A stretch of DNA of 52,420 nt from Lactifluus volemus (GCA_022376515.1 WTXI01000255.1:1-52420), one strand, 5' to 3'; shown: positions 29,330 through 40,992, counted from the stretch's first letter. Numbers and translations are program-made. The notes: a model not told the origin generated them from the letters alone.

Positions 29330-32300
29330 CCTGGGGCGCTCAGCGGGGCATGTAGGAGTTCAAGAGTAGGCTAAGAACATATTTAAAAACGTTGCTTCAG
29401 GAGGACGCGAGGCTGTGCGTTTGACCGATATGGAAACGCCACATTTCTCTTGGCATCTTCTGCCGTGTCACATGCGTGTTACCCGTTTCCGGGCAATTGC
29501 GTGCGACCAATCTAGATCTAGAAATTCGTCACTACTCGCCCTGCCACCAGCACAAGGGATCCCGAACGTTGTAAAATGCTCATTCTCTCCATAAACAATG
29601 TCTCCACACCCCTATCTCCTTCATCTGTTTCCTAACATCACATGTCCTCTAGGGACAATGTTGCCTGCTTTCAAAAGTCGTGGGCCTAGGCTGTGACGAC
29701 TAGCCAGCCCAAAGCCAGATACAATTCTTCGCTCTGGCCTCCATGTGGTAGCAGTCAGGCAACAGTGCGGATCATGCACGCTACAACCGTTCCTCCGTCT
29801 CCGTGGGCGCACAATGGGCTGTGCAGCGGGGGGCCAGACCCCACTTTGGATGCATTCCTAAAGGTCATCAGACTATTATTGTGCCAGTACAGCCTTGATA
29901 TAAGGAGCTAGATCACGAAGTTGTACACCTTTTGGCGGATTCTCTCTGGCACCCCATTAAAGCTCTAAAAGTGATATCTTTGCGGATGTTCAAGTTTGGG
30001 TACCCCATATCGCTGGTAGAGTGCGGCGCATCGTGCCCTCCAGTGTAACAGGTTCTTGGCGGCTTCTTCATTATACAGCCGCATTTCTTGGCGCCTCATT
30101 GCTGTCTATGTACGTTATCACCATTCTGGAGTGCCAGTTGCTTTTCGTCTTCTTGTTACAGGTGCCGGAATGACAAAGTATAAGGTGCCTAGGTGCCGAT
30201 AACTTGATTAAATGTGGTCTTCTAAAAAGTATCTTTCTAACGTTTTACCGAGATACTGTTGCCAATACCGACACAGCGGTAATCTACAGATGGGCCAGTG
30301 CTACGTACTGACTCTACATGTAATGCACAGACTACCAGACCAGCTGCTGCGGTCCAAAAAGGACAGGCAACAGCTATGGCGGCAAACACTGCAGACAAAC
30401 ACCGCCGATTCCCGTGCATTGCCGCTGCCGCAGTTTGGTCCCAAGTTGTGAATAACCGCGATCTAGTGTTTCACCTTCTTCGAAGCACGGCATAGCATCG
30501 AACGTATGTCCACACACTCCCAACGAACACGACTCTCGTTTATTGTGGTTAGCAGATCCCAGCCTTGAACTACAGCTTGCCGAGTTAAAAATCCTGACAG
30601 GCAATGACCACCTTCAAGCCTTGCACAAGGCAGACTGCATCAAGGCGCTCCTTTAAACTATCACCTCGGTTCCGCACCGATCCTCCGTTGCATAGCCCTG
30701 AGTCTTGGCATAAAAGAATTTTCTATGCTACCAGGATTACCAATCGTTCGGCGACGTTGTGTGTTGCTCTATTCTCAAGAGCTGGGCAAACATGAACAAC
30801 ACACGTCAGATGGCCATGCTTAAGATAAAGCGAGGGACCTTTCAGGTGTATGTCGTCCGCGGCTTTCGGTCCAACATTATCGAACACAGATGCAGATACA
30901 AATCGGAATTTTCTAGAAATCCTTTCCATAGCCGGAAACCCGTGACACGTTCTAGGTGTAGGCATACCCCAAGTGCGAACTCCGAGAAATAGGGGATGTC
31001 GAGTCTTTCTTATGGCTGTGATGAAAAAAAAAAAACACCGACTCCACACATAGCCCAACGGTGGAACCTCGAAAATTTCGAAGACTTGGCCGGACGAGTC
31101 CAAAAAAAATAAATTATCCAGTGACGTCGATTATGCGTTGGCTGATTAAATCCCGGGTTGCCGAATGCCCGATTTTGTCGGCTGTACCTCGTAAGGTCCT
31201 GCAGGACGTTATTTGTTCAGTCAAAGTCTTTTTGTTTTCTCCTCTACTTTGCCGATGTGAAGAAAGAGAAGGTGGTTCTACAAATGCACGAGATCATGTG
31301 CCTCTCTGGGGAACTTCCCAATTGTACTGTAGGTTTACTGCGGCGGTTCTCGAGCGGGGCTAGTGCTAAGGAGGCTGTACACAGCATGACCTAACTTTCC
31401 TAAAATAGGTATTTACATTTCCACACTCGGAGATCTGAGATCTTATCATGTAATTGCAAGGTATTCGAGCTTTGACGAGACGTCCAATTGCTCTGGTTTC
31501 TTCACTGACTCACCGTGCACGTATGATACGTCTTTGGGTCACCCTGAAACTACAAGGGAAGTTCTCTAGAATGTAAATGGGACAGATGATTTGATTCCCC
31601 GTCTTCGATGGGCGCCGAGTGCCTTTTCGGGTGAGGCTGTGCGATCAGTGAAGCTAGTGACGAGTTCGTTCACACCCGCTTATAATTCAACGGCGAGGTG
31701 TGGGTACTATCTGTTATCCGCTCACTAAGTCTCAAAGGACCAAAGGGTCATTGTGAAACCAAAGAGCGAGGCCATATACAATAGATCCGTTCAATTCGTG
31801 ACACGCTACTATGGACACACACAGCTGTCCGCTTGCCACGATGCTAAGGATTGATACTACTGTACTGGGTACGTGATTGCGTTTATTTTTGGGGTGTTGG
31901 AGACCATTTGACTTGAACTTCCAAGTGGTGCCAACACCTAAGTTACGCATCAGATATCGCTAGAACTTTCCCATGCAGTGGAGTTGCGTATCTCGTTCAG
32001 AAATGACTTACTTATCACTGGCTCCAATCATCTCGGATCCACGATCCGAGTCCTGGTAATTAGATACGAATGCGTACGTTCCGCCCAAAAGAGTACATCT
32101 ACAGCAGTACTCTATGTAGTATCGCATTTTCTGAAAACTAACTTTGATACCAAATCAATTATCCACGGCAACCAACGCATTATTCCCGAGGATGTGATGA
32201 TCTCGGCTCTGACGTGCCAAGCTAATACTATTATGACCTGATTTACTGATGAAGCTTTTTTTTTTCTTGTCGACAATGAATCAACGCATCCCGCTAATCT

Positions 32301-33108
32301 AGTATGATAGCGGCGTGGTGAACGCAGAGAACTGGCTAGACTGAGGGTGTGATGTTGTCCCAGCCCAGGAAATATCATTGCAGTGGAGAGGTTCTCAACG
32401 TGCCCCCAACCCCCAACCCGCTTGTATATAGTTCTATGGGCTAGTTGTCGTATGTCAATTCCTCATGTCGATGTCTAATTATTAATACAACCAGAATCAC
32501 ATCAATCTCACTCAGACGCAACCGAGCTCTTCCCTGCTCCAAGTTACTTGTATGTATCTTTATCACCATGACTTTGTCCCTTTCGCGTTCACGTGCTTGC
32601 GAATGTGGCTCATTATTCTTCTATTGTTGTGGAAAGTCCTTGCCGCTTGGGATGTGCGTCAACATCAAAACTGTGAGTTAAGGGAATCGCGCGGTTTCCT
32701 TGAGGTAGGAGTAAGTAGAAAGAGGTAAAAAGACGACTACTTTGGGACACAACAGAAGTACAACCCTTATCCACATCTGGCTGCCAAACGACATGACCTG
32801 GCTCTTTGGTCGGGGCTGAGATGATGACGATCAGGAAGTGTGTCCTATTACCAGCTAGTAGTACACTAAAAGTGCAGCTGACTCGTTATAGATGAATTGG
32901 CATAGTAGTGGCCAAGTCGATCTGCCTCTGTCTGATGCAACACGAGAGTGCATATCGAACAGCAAGTAATGAGAATCATAGGATAGGAAATCTGAGAGTG
33001 ACATGAGTAAAAGCGAAACAAGAATCATCTCATCACGCACCAGACCGTCTTCTTATCACAGTGACCAGTCGTGGTGGCGTAATGAAGCAAAAAAACCCCT
33101 TCACAAAC
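29330..33108. other. Long gene-poor stretch
   Basis: About 3.8 kb with only short open frames (under 130 codons) on either strand and no recognisable motif, tRNA-like fold or long repeat. The first about 200 bp is the probable promoter of the Ca2+-ATPase gene. A short perfect hairpin (ctcggatc-cac-gatccgag, 32032-32050) is the only clear local structure. It could be decayed transposon or gene sequence that I cannot recognise by eye. Confidence 0.4.
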
Positions 33109-34165
33109 TCAAAGTGAATCACCAGTCCCATCATCATCTTCACCCCCTTCCCCTTGGGTCAGGAATTGAGTTACAGCCTCTATCAGCCCTCCACCCGGTT
33201 GCCCACCCCAGAAATGCGATGCACCAGGTATCTTCACCACCTCCAACCCTTTCCCACCTCTTTCTGCGAGATCACCCTCCTCCTCCTCCAAGCCCTCTCC
33301 CTCACGTGTACCCTCACCACCCTCTTCTCCATTGTCGTCGTCGGCAGCAACAGCTAGCTTTCCGAGAGCCTCAGCCCACTCATCGTACGCTTCCACACCC
33401 GTGAAATCGTCCTCATCTCCAAAGCAAAGGAGCACACGGGCCCCGGGGTCACGCACGAGATCCTCGAGCGCGCGTTGATAAGTCCGCGTGCGGAATGCGG
33501 TGAGAAGCCCGCGTGGACCAAGTGGGTATGATATCAGGACGTGTGTTGTGCGCAGTGGCGCAGGCAGCACTGGGTGCAGTGACGCAGTGAGCGCGCCATT
33601 CGAGTACCCCTACCAATAAAAAAAAAACTTGGTTTTAAGCATTTGTCTTGTCGGGGGAAAGGGGATGAGAAGAGAGGGGACTATTTTACGCACTATAAGC
33701 GCGACTTCGCACACGTCACCGAGCCGCTTGAGTGCATAGCTCACGAGCTCGCGCAGATCCTCGGCCTCTGGTAAACCCGTAAACGATTTCCAGCCCGAAG
33801 AGAGTCCAACACCGCGCGCGTTGTAACACAATACGTAGTATTTGAGATAATGAGTGAGTGGGCGGACAAGGGCCTTGAGTACCCTATATCACCCGAAGTT
33901 TCATGGTCGCTTCAGTGACGATCCTCCCCCCAAAGAGAAGAAGAAAAAAAAAAAACACGCACGGGTCGTTCATGTTCCCGCCGAGTCGGGCCCAGGGATG
34001 CAGACAAACGGCGAGTCGCTTTCCAGAAAACGCACTCGCACCACGTTCCTCATCTAGTTCCGTCACTGGGCTCGGAGGCGTCAAGGATGCTTCGAGATGG
34101 AGTCCTGATGGCAATTCGATGATCTTTGGGAATGTCTCCGTTAGGGGTCGTTCCAGGTGGGTCAT
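33109..34165 (-). CDS. Alpha/beta hydrolase-fold protein
   Basis: Three exons (34165-33963, 33883-33694, 33609-33109; introns 79 and 84 bp) give 297 aa. An N-terminal beta strand pair leads to LHPWARLGGNMNDP (HGxxG-like position), then CYNARGVGLSSGWKSFTG, the nucleophile elbow GYSNG (GxSxG with the active Ser), an acid strand LLCFGDEDDFTG and a C-terminal GASHFWGG with the probable catalytic His. A Glu/Asp/Gly-rich insertion of about 35 residues (GEEGGEGTREGEG) interrupts the region before the His. The pattern matches small fungal alpha/beta hydrolases of the type with strand motif CYNxRGVGxSxG; substrate unknown. It is divergently transcribed from CTF8 with starts 250 bp apart. Confidence 0.88.
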
Positions 34166-34414
34166 AGTAAAGTTTCAAAGTTTGGCTTGCCCGTGACGGG
34201 GGGTTGAACTAAGTAGTTGTTTGACACGTTTGTAGTTATCAAGGGAAAGCAGTGTAGTGGAGATTGCGTCCATCCGTCATGCCGTAGCAGATAAGTTAGA
34301 AGGCTATGCATTACCCAGGCCCATGAATCCGGCTATTACGGCCCGTTGAAACACGATTTTGGGCGTCGCGACCCGCGACGCGTCCACACACCTCGTCAAC
34401 GCGAAGCAGAAATC
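34166..34414. promoter_or_regulatory. Shared 249-bp bidirectional promoter region (hydrolase / CTF8)
   Basis: The hydrolase (minus) starts at 34165 and CTF8 (plus) at 34415, so both promoters must lie here or overlap transcribed sequence. No TATA box is clear. A gggcgtcgcgacccgcgacgcgtc stretch near 34360-34383 is dyad-rich (cgcgac/gtcgcg) and a plausible binding site, including an ACGCGT MluI-cell-cycle-box-like core at 34377-34382. That would suit a replication gene; this is inference. Confidence 0.4.
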
Positions 34415-35048
34415 ATGATACTCCCACTCACACTTCCCTCCGCGTCCTCCTCGACTACCAACACGCTCCCGCCCGTCCTCGGCCAAATGGGATCTTCCGA
34501 ATTCTTCCTACTCGAGCTTCAAGGCGATCTCGAAGTATCCGGCGACAAATCTGGACAACTCGTTGGTCGTCTCACCATCGACTCTGACGACGATACAACG
34601 ACGACAACAACAACGACAACAACAAAAGTGCGCTTGCTCTCAAAATTCCCATTTTATGATCTGTTATTTTTCTCTCACGCGTTCCTGGACGCTCGGTTTT
34701 TTTTTTTAGGGTAAACCGACGCTTCGGATCGGTTATCACCTATTAGAGGGCAAAGTGGTCAAGTTGCCCAAACCACTGGCAATCTTACAGCGTGTGCGCA
34801 CACCATCGCCATCGCCACCACTTGCGCCTGACGACCGGGACGTTATCACTATGCAAAGCCACGATTTTGAAGATAATCAGACGTCGTATACGATATGTGC
34901 CCTCGTGCACAAAAAGGTCGTCTTTTCGAAGCGGCCAACGCCGATGGTCGGCTTGAGTGCGAAGACCATCGCCGCGGTCGGTGACACCGTGGCGGGTGCC
35001 AACGAAGGGGAGGAGTCGGTTCGTTCGATGAAAAGAAAAACACAGTGA
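34415..35048 (+). CDS. CTF8: Chromosome transmission fidelity protein 8 (Ctf8), alternative RFC subunit
   Basis: Ctf8 binds Dcc1 and Ctf18 to form the alternative clamp loader for PCNA and cohesion. Two exons (34415-34627 and 34710-35048) joined by an 82-bp intron ending in a T-run and TTAG give 183 aa. Family signatures: SSEFFLLELQGDLEV, GQLVGRLTI, GKPTLRIGYHLLEGKVVKLPKPLAIL and the C-terminal YTICALVHKKVVFSKRP strand. The exon 1/2 joint carries a Thr-tract (about ten ACA/ACG codons) just before the intron, possibly a polymorphic microsatellite. The start at 34415 (MILPLTLP) is chosen over the in-frame Met at 34346 because the family begins close to this hydrophobic strand. It shares a divergent promoter with the hydrolase. 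Confidence 0.9.
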
Positions 35049-35915
35049 GCGGGACCCGGCATCTTACCTCGTACTATTTGCAGTTGTGAAAGGTCAGCAT
35101 GTCACTTTCCGATATGCTGGACGCCTAGAGTTGTGTCAGAGGTGGACTGATAAGCTTTGATATATATTTCAGTCTGAGCATCGCCCTGATCCTTCGAAGA
35201 TTGAACATACTTGATACGCTTATCAGATATCGATGTTCTATACCTAGAAGACTGGCCCAGCTGCCGGATATTAATCATCGCGTATAAATCTCGACACCAA
35301 TAAATTATATACATTCAGTCCACAACTTGATGTACAAAAGTAGAAGCACGGTCATAAATAACATACAACGCAACAAAGGCTCTGAACTCTGACGAGTACG
35401 CAAAAAATAAAACTTGTCACCCCAAGGGCCATGCCCACACGAGGAAGTCAAGAGCAAAGGAACTTTGGGAATGAAAAGTGCGATGGGCCAACGGATGGGG
35501 CGAGGGTCCCAAATGCCTGAGATGACAAACAAGCATATACAGTGGGAAGCTCAACGATGCTGACATAGAATTGTTGATATACTCTTACAGAGTTCTACGC
35601 ATGCATTCGGTGTCCATCGAGACTCCAGATCTCCGCCCATGATTGTACAGGTGTGAACAATGGGCTGAGGGAGGAATTTGATAAGGTTTGATAGTGGTGA
35701 CGGAGTAAGAAGTAGTGAATTCCATCCAGTCATCTTTGGGTCGATTAGTGAAGTCTGGCGGCCGATAAGTCAAAGACTTGTAGAGCTGACTGCATCAGCC
35801 GCCCAGATAAGGATAATAATATACTGATATGGTGATGATGAGTGCGTCGGGCGGTGGGAAACAAAAGAATGTCGGCGCTGGTGACAACCAACATGAGTCA
35901 CGGAGGAATGATAAT
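35049..35915. other. Intergenic between CTF8 and the 35916 gene
   Basis: Convergent intergenic space of about 870 bp with 3' flanks of both neighbours. No gene is supported; open frames on the minus strand are under 76 codons and without motifs. Confidence 0.45.
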
Positions 35916-36763
35916 TTAGTTGAAGCCGTCGAAGTGCCCTTTCAGAATGCGCTCTCCCATGGGGGAGGGTGCCCTACGCCTCGCGTCTGCCTGGGGGACG
36001 TTCAGGGTCGCAGAGCGGCGTATTCTATTCCGCACCTCCGTGTTGTTCTGATTCGCAGCAAATCCGGAAGCGGAAGGCTGGTCCACAGCGGAGGGAGGTG
36101 GTGTAGCGGGCTGTGGGGGCGAAGGAGGTCTATTGGTGGCGTTTTGGAAAAAGGTCTAAAGAAGATCGATCAGATAAGAGGGTACACGCTTGCATCGAAC
36201 TGACGAACCCCGCTAAGACCTCCGCCAAGCGAGAGGCGACGCAGAACACCTGCACCACGAGCATGCTGCGCTTCGATCACAGGTGGAGCAATACCAGCCC
36301 TCGTTGGAGAGGGGGGTGTCCGGCCGTTGCCGGACCAGCCTGTAGTAGCACGACGTTGGTGTAGGTCTCTAGAGCTGCGAACTTCAATCTCTTGACCGTC
36401 ATCATCTGTAAGAGCAACGCTCAGTGTGATGATCGATAACGGCTGCCGTGAAGGGCACAAACCCTCAAAGACAGGGGGAGCGACAAATCCTTGTGGGCGC
36501 CTGCCAGTGATAGGGAACGAGGCGGACTTTGGGGAAGAGCTCAGTAAGTAGGAAAAGAGTGAAGAGCCGGTCGGTGAAGAGGGAGCGATGCCATTCGGGT
36601 GGCAGGAAGTAGGTGTCTGAACGGCTGGAGAGGAGCCATCAGAGGAAGAAGCGGAGGGACGACGGCGGTGAGGGGAGGTAAGGATGGGAATGGGGGCAGC
36701 ATGCTTGAAATTAGTGATGCTGCTGCCATCATTAGAAGAATCGGTTGTGTCGGATGCAGACAT
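35916..36763 (-). CDS. Disordered protein with C-terminal PMGERILKGHFDGFN motif
   Basis: Three exons (36763-36463, 36405-36209, 36155-35916; introns 57 and 53 bp) give 245 aa. The N-terminal 100 residues are Ser/Pro-rich (ASDTTDSSNDGSS, RRRPSASSSDG, PSSPTGSSLFSYLLSSSP), the middle has IPI/GRRPQGFVAPPVFE, then an Arg/Ser patch (GVLRRLSLGGG, a PKA/CAMK-like site). The final 25 residues read ARRRAPSPMGERILKGHFDGFN, a compact basic/aromatic terminus that looks conserved rather than random. A 32-bp alternative for the second intron also keeps frame but is too short to splice. I do not know the function. A short start-proximal extension from 36880 is rejected because it reads the pyrimidine-rich promoter. 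Confidence 0.75.
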
Positions 36764-38043
36764 TGTGATTGATAGAAAAAGCTTAGAGAGGGAAAGAGAG
36801 AAAGGTAAGAAAGAAAGATAGAAACCGGACGGAGCCGTGGATGGGGAACGTATATATATACATCTCCCACACGTAACCACCCTTACGTTATCCCTATTTT
36901 AGAGTTGTGTGGAGACCTGGACACGGACATTCTGATAAGTGTCAATTACTCTCTTACGGAGTTTCTGCATTTGCTAGTCTTCAATCATTGATAAAAACAA
37001 AAACACACTTTCGGTAGGGAATGTTTTTTTACTGTTCCTGATTTCCAAACCGGTTTCCTGTTTTGCTTATGCCGAAAAAGCAGTGCCCTAACGCCCTGGG
37101 CATGATGCACGTTCCGGTAGCTCGGCCGTTTGACAACTCGGCAGCTCACTTTACCCCACGATTTTGAAGACTATCCACGTACTTTCGTGATAGTTGTAAT
37201 CCGATCCTGCTCGATCTCGCGTCATGAAACTATATCCACAATGTACCGACGCTGATAAACCAACAAATAAGGGCGCAGATCGTTTACCATTCTGGGCGTC
37301 CGATAATCCCACAGATTATAGATTGACCCGCCTAGATTTGTTACTCCGAGTTTGCAAAAGTCAACTGACTGAGACCAAGTAGCAACAGGGTACTTTGAGC
37401 CTCCCCTTTCTAATGACTCTTTCTGATACCGGACCATAGATCCCGCTCTCTAGTCTGAGCCCCCCATCTGATTGACGTTCTCAGACTCAGAAAGTGAATC
37501 TCTGTTAGACCCGAGGCCTTGCATTCGGGCCGACTTAATCATGCGTATTTTAGTGGCAACGATACGGCACGTCGGCGGCCACAGTGGGAAGCGGGTCATC
37601 AGACCAACGTCCAATGAAACAAGGTTTGTCCGTTGTCCCACACCACACCCACAGAGGTACAGATCTGTTTTACAATCCAAAAATACATCACGTGGATTTC
37701 GTGTTCGAGTTCCGCACCGCGGAATCGGGGACCTGAGACCAAATACGTCACGAATAAATGCCAAGTGCTTAACTACCTTTGGTGATCAATTAGGGGTAGA
37801 CGGGTCTCGTGGACACTGGAACAGCTAGAAATGCACGCCGAGATCGTAGAATGCAAGTTTGTCTCATTTCATCTACATAGCGGATTTACATCTTATTGTA
37901 CTCATTCATTTCCCGTTTCCAGTGGGTAGCTGATGGAGCAGCGGTGGGAGTTCCCTCGGTCCTCGGCAATCGTATGTAAGGTTTGCTTCCACTGGCAAGC
38001 AACCTCTGAAGGATAGGTACGCACCACGTGGACCATTCTATCC
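36764..38043. other. Intergenic, upstream of the 36763 gene and downstream of the lipase
   Basis: The first 130 bp is CT-rich on the minus strand with tatatatata near 36850-36860, a plausible core promoter for the 36763 start. No gene is seen beyond that. An open minus-strand stretch at 37450-37764 has no motif I recognise. A small hairpin (ttccgc-acc-gcggaa) lies near 37713-37727. Confidence 0.45.
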
Positions 38044-39586
38044 TCACAGGGTGTAATTCCCAAAGTCCCATTTGAAACAGTCCTGTGGCGCTACAACTGA
38101 GCCACTAAACATGATTCTCAAACCCATAAACGTACCACGCAATCATCCTGACGTTTGAGAGGTGGTACTTCCCGGCCTAATTCCTCCGCTGCGGCCCACG
38201 GCTCTGACAATATCCTTTCAACGACTTGCGCGATGGCATGTGTGCGCAGGTCAACCGACCACGAGAGGTTGGTCACAGTATCGTATTCGATAATGTTTCC
38301 CAAATGGCAACTACGCAGTGCATTAGTGCGTTGATACGAAAGAGAGGTTAGTAAATTAAAGAAAAAACGTACCGGCTTTCCATGGCATATCCTCCTAGTG
38401 CGCAAGATGAGAAATAACCGTTGCATGTACCCATCGAGATCGGATCCGCAGTGTGCCATACGTGAGTAATATGATGTGTAGATGGCTACGGATGCCCGCC
38501 CCCATGAGCCTGTCTATCCTGACATGCAGGCAACCGGTGTACGTACAGGAGATGGAAGATGCAGGCGTTGCGAGGCCATGCGCTCCCCAGGGGGTTAAAT
38601 GTCACGACTGGGACACCAAAAGTGACCCCTATAAGTGACGCGAGCGAGCCCCCAAGGGAATGTCCGATAACCCAGATCTTCGAGTTGGGGAACATAAATG
38701 TGATATTGTTGTAGATGTTCTGAGACCCAATAGACCAAAAAAGGCATGAACTACAGTAGCGAAGCGGAGTAGAACAAAAAAGGGGGGACGTACAATGCCA
38801 ATTGGGTAAAACAGGCTTTCCTCAATGAGGGCCTCTTCTATGCAGTCCTGATTACATTTCCACCCACTCCGGTAGCAGTCGCACACTGTCGTCCACGACC
38901 AGTTGATGCGCGCGCAGCAGCAGCTGAACAGCAGGTTGTCGTTCACCTTATCTCTGTCCGTCGTCGGCCCGTGGTCGACATACTGAGCGGACGTGCCTTT
39001 GATGGAGAGTACAACGGTGCTGTTGTCGTCTGTCGCAAAAATGTACCCTCGAAAGCCGTCGTTATCCGGTTCCCACCCAACAGGCGCGTGCTGCGATCCA
39101 TATCAGCTACATTCAAACCTCGGAAGGAAACAAAATCTAACGCACGACGTCCCAGTCGTTGGTCAAGTTGTACCATCCATCCGTGTCGGGTTCGACGTAC
39201 GAATTGCTTGTCATTTTCGCGAGAAGGAGAAGCGTTTCGCGTTTCGAAATGTCTGGTCCCTGGATGTCCTCCACCTCCCAATCTAATACCGCACTCTGAC
39301 CTCGAATGGAGAGGCTCCGCGCCTCTGCAAAGGCTGCGGCAGATTGTGGGTGCGCAGTCCGTACTGGAGAAGTAGGTATAGAAAGGGGTTGTACGTCGGT
39401 GTGAAGGGAGGAATGGAAGGGAACGTCGGCAAAGTAGACGTGTGCGGAGGGCGTCACGGCGTGAAAGTGACGTAGCCGGAAGTCTAAGGTGTTGTAGGGA
39501 TGAGATATGAAGCTTCTGGAAACATCTGGAGGAAGGAAGAAACCGAAGAAAAGGGAGATGAGATTGGTTAGTGGCGTGAAGTGCAT
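38044..39586 (-). CDS. ATG15: Atg15-type autophagic-body lipase, with a one-base frameshift
   Basis: Atg15 is an ER-anchored vacuolar phospholipase that lyses autophagic bodies. Six exons (39586-39146, 39090-38794, 38719-38547, 38485-38373, 38310-38136, 38082-38044) total 1238 nt, one short of 413 codons. The N-terminal hydrophobic anchor is [14 protein letters not shown]. Family motifs: [30 protein letters not shown], the Cys-rich [18 protein letters not shown], the nucleophile [45 protein letters not shown] and [15 protein letters not shown]. The frame slips at 38596-38597: VVTF is followed by aaccccc, where a gaa codon in place of aac restores the register. Since everything else is intact, this is either a very recent lesion or a base-calling error. 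The deleted base would be a G. Confidence 0.85.
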
Positions 39587-40000
39587 GGCGACTTGCCAAG
39601 GTGGGGCAGGCGTGGCGCGGAAGAAAACACATACTCATGTACCGGCCCGGAACTGTACACCCCAATCTTATCTTATCTATCTTATCCTGATACCCGGGAA
39701 CAGCGGGGCAAAGTCATTTGGACGCCATCATCAGGTGTACTTAGCTGTCAGCTATCGCCATCAAGAAAAGGAAACTCGCGTGTCCTTGTTAGACATTATA
39801 AGCACCGATGCCGACCCAATTGTCTTGTTTGCGATGTCGCCTTCCCGGCGCCGATTCTGAGAACTTCCTTTACCGCGTGGTGATGCTGCGCAGCACTGGT
39901 GAGCCTCGACTCATATAAAAGATATGTGCGTCATCCGTCAAAGGAAGCGCACCAAGCAACCATCCTCCAGTCCCCCGACTCAGAATTTTCACAGGTAACA
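39587..40000. promoter_or_regulatory. Divergent intergenic region (lipase / DUF6593 gene)
   Basis: About 415 bp between a minus-strand start at 39586 and a plus-strand start at 40001. Contains cttatcttatctatcttatcctgatac (39666-39690), a run of GATA-type motifs (TTATC repeated four times), which is a plausible GATA-factor site cluster; nitrogen-responsive GATA factors regulate autophagy genes in fungi (inference). atcatataaaa-like tcatataaaag near 39910-39920 fits a TATA box for the plus-strand gene about 85 bp downstream. Confidence 0.5.
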
Positions 40001-40780
40001 ATGTTCAGCCACCTTGTCGCCACGTCCGAAGAGCTATTCATTTCTCTGCGACTCGAGCGCGACAATCCTTGCAACACGACTATCGTCGATCCAGACGGGA
40101 ACGTCTTTTACACCGTCGCAACGGACTTTTCCGATCCGGATAAACCTGTGACACGCGTGCACGACGGGGTCGGAAAGCTCGTCGCCGAGTGGATATGGCG
40201 CGACGCTCGCTCAGACTTGCTCACCATTCGCGACCTCCCGCAGACACCTACCAGTGCCTGGCTCAAGAAGAGCTTCATACCTTTCCGCGAGTATGTGCTT
40301 TCTTTTTCTTTTTCCCTGTCCTTGGATTCTCCCACCCACTGCACAAGGTGACTCTTACGCAAACTGAGCCATCATATCATTTTTTTCAGTGACGTCAAGT
40401 TCCAGGATGACACGGGCATAGAATACGTCTGGAAGAACAACAAACCCGGGCTTGCGCTACAGGTACTTGCTTTGTGACCTTCCAAAATGCCAGTCTGCTG
40501 ATTTCTGCATCCTATTAATAAATAGTTGTTTGGTCCACAGTCCAAGACGCAGCCCGTAGCCCGTTTCATCCGCTCGTACAAGGACTACAAGACGGACCGC
40601 GAGAACCCACCTGTTGTTCCTTCGACGCTCCTGCTTGATCAACGTGTTGAACCTATCCGCGACTTTATCGTCACTTCTTTCCTCTTGTTGGAACGCCGGC
40701 GTCGCGAGACCGAAACTGCGACTATCAATCGCGCCCAGTCAGGAGTGACTAACGGCATGATCGGTGTTTTTTCAAGTTGA
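40001..40780 (+). CDS. DUF6593-type protein
   Basis: Three exons (40001-40290, 40390-40462, 40541-40780) give 200 aa. The fold-like pattern matches DUF6593, a domain widespread in agaricomycete genomes: N-terminal beta strands (LRNTTIVDPDGNVFYTVATDF-like, here NPCNTTIVDPDGNVFYT), AEWIWRD, the central WLKKSFIPFR, the FQDDTGIEYVWKNN strand, VARFIRSYKDY and a C-terminal helix DFIVTSFLLLERRRRE. Two adjacent acceptors for the second intron (40525 and 40540) both keep frame and would add or omit five residues (LFGPQ). The function of the domain is not known. A TATA-like element lies upstream near 39912. Confidence 0.82.
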
Positions 40781-40992
40781 GCCCGACGATATGGTGTGCA
40801 AGGAGAGGAAATTTGATAGCGTACTCTTGTAGTTATTCTTCGGCCATGTTTCACCCAGAAATTTGCGGTTTGACCGAAGCTGGCATCTCAATATAAACAA
40901 TACATGAGCATTCTCGGCGAGGTGTTGGTATGGCATTACATCTAGAATTTAGCTCAGAGACAAGCTACAAACACCTTGATTGCCTTTCGAAG

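Noticed and set aside
37690..37740. tRNA-like B box (gttcgagttcc) near 37703
   Set aside because: No T-arm stem, A box or acceptor stem could be paired around it.
39501..39665. Longer minus-strand start for the lipase (240-codon open frame at 38943-39665)
   Set aside because: That frame is out of register with every Atg15 motif; the Met at 39586 leads directly into the hydrophobic anchor and the family motifs.
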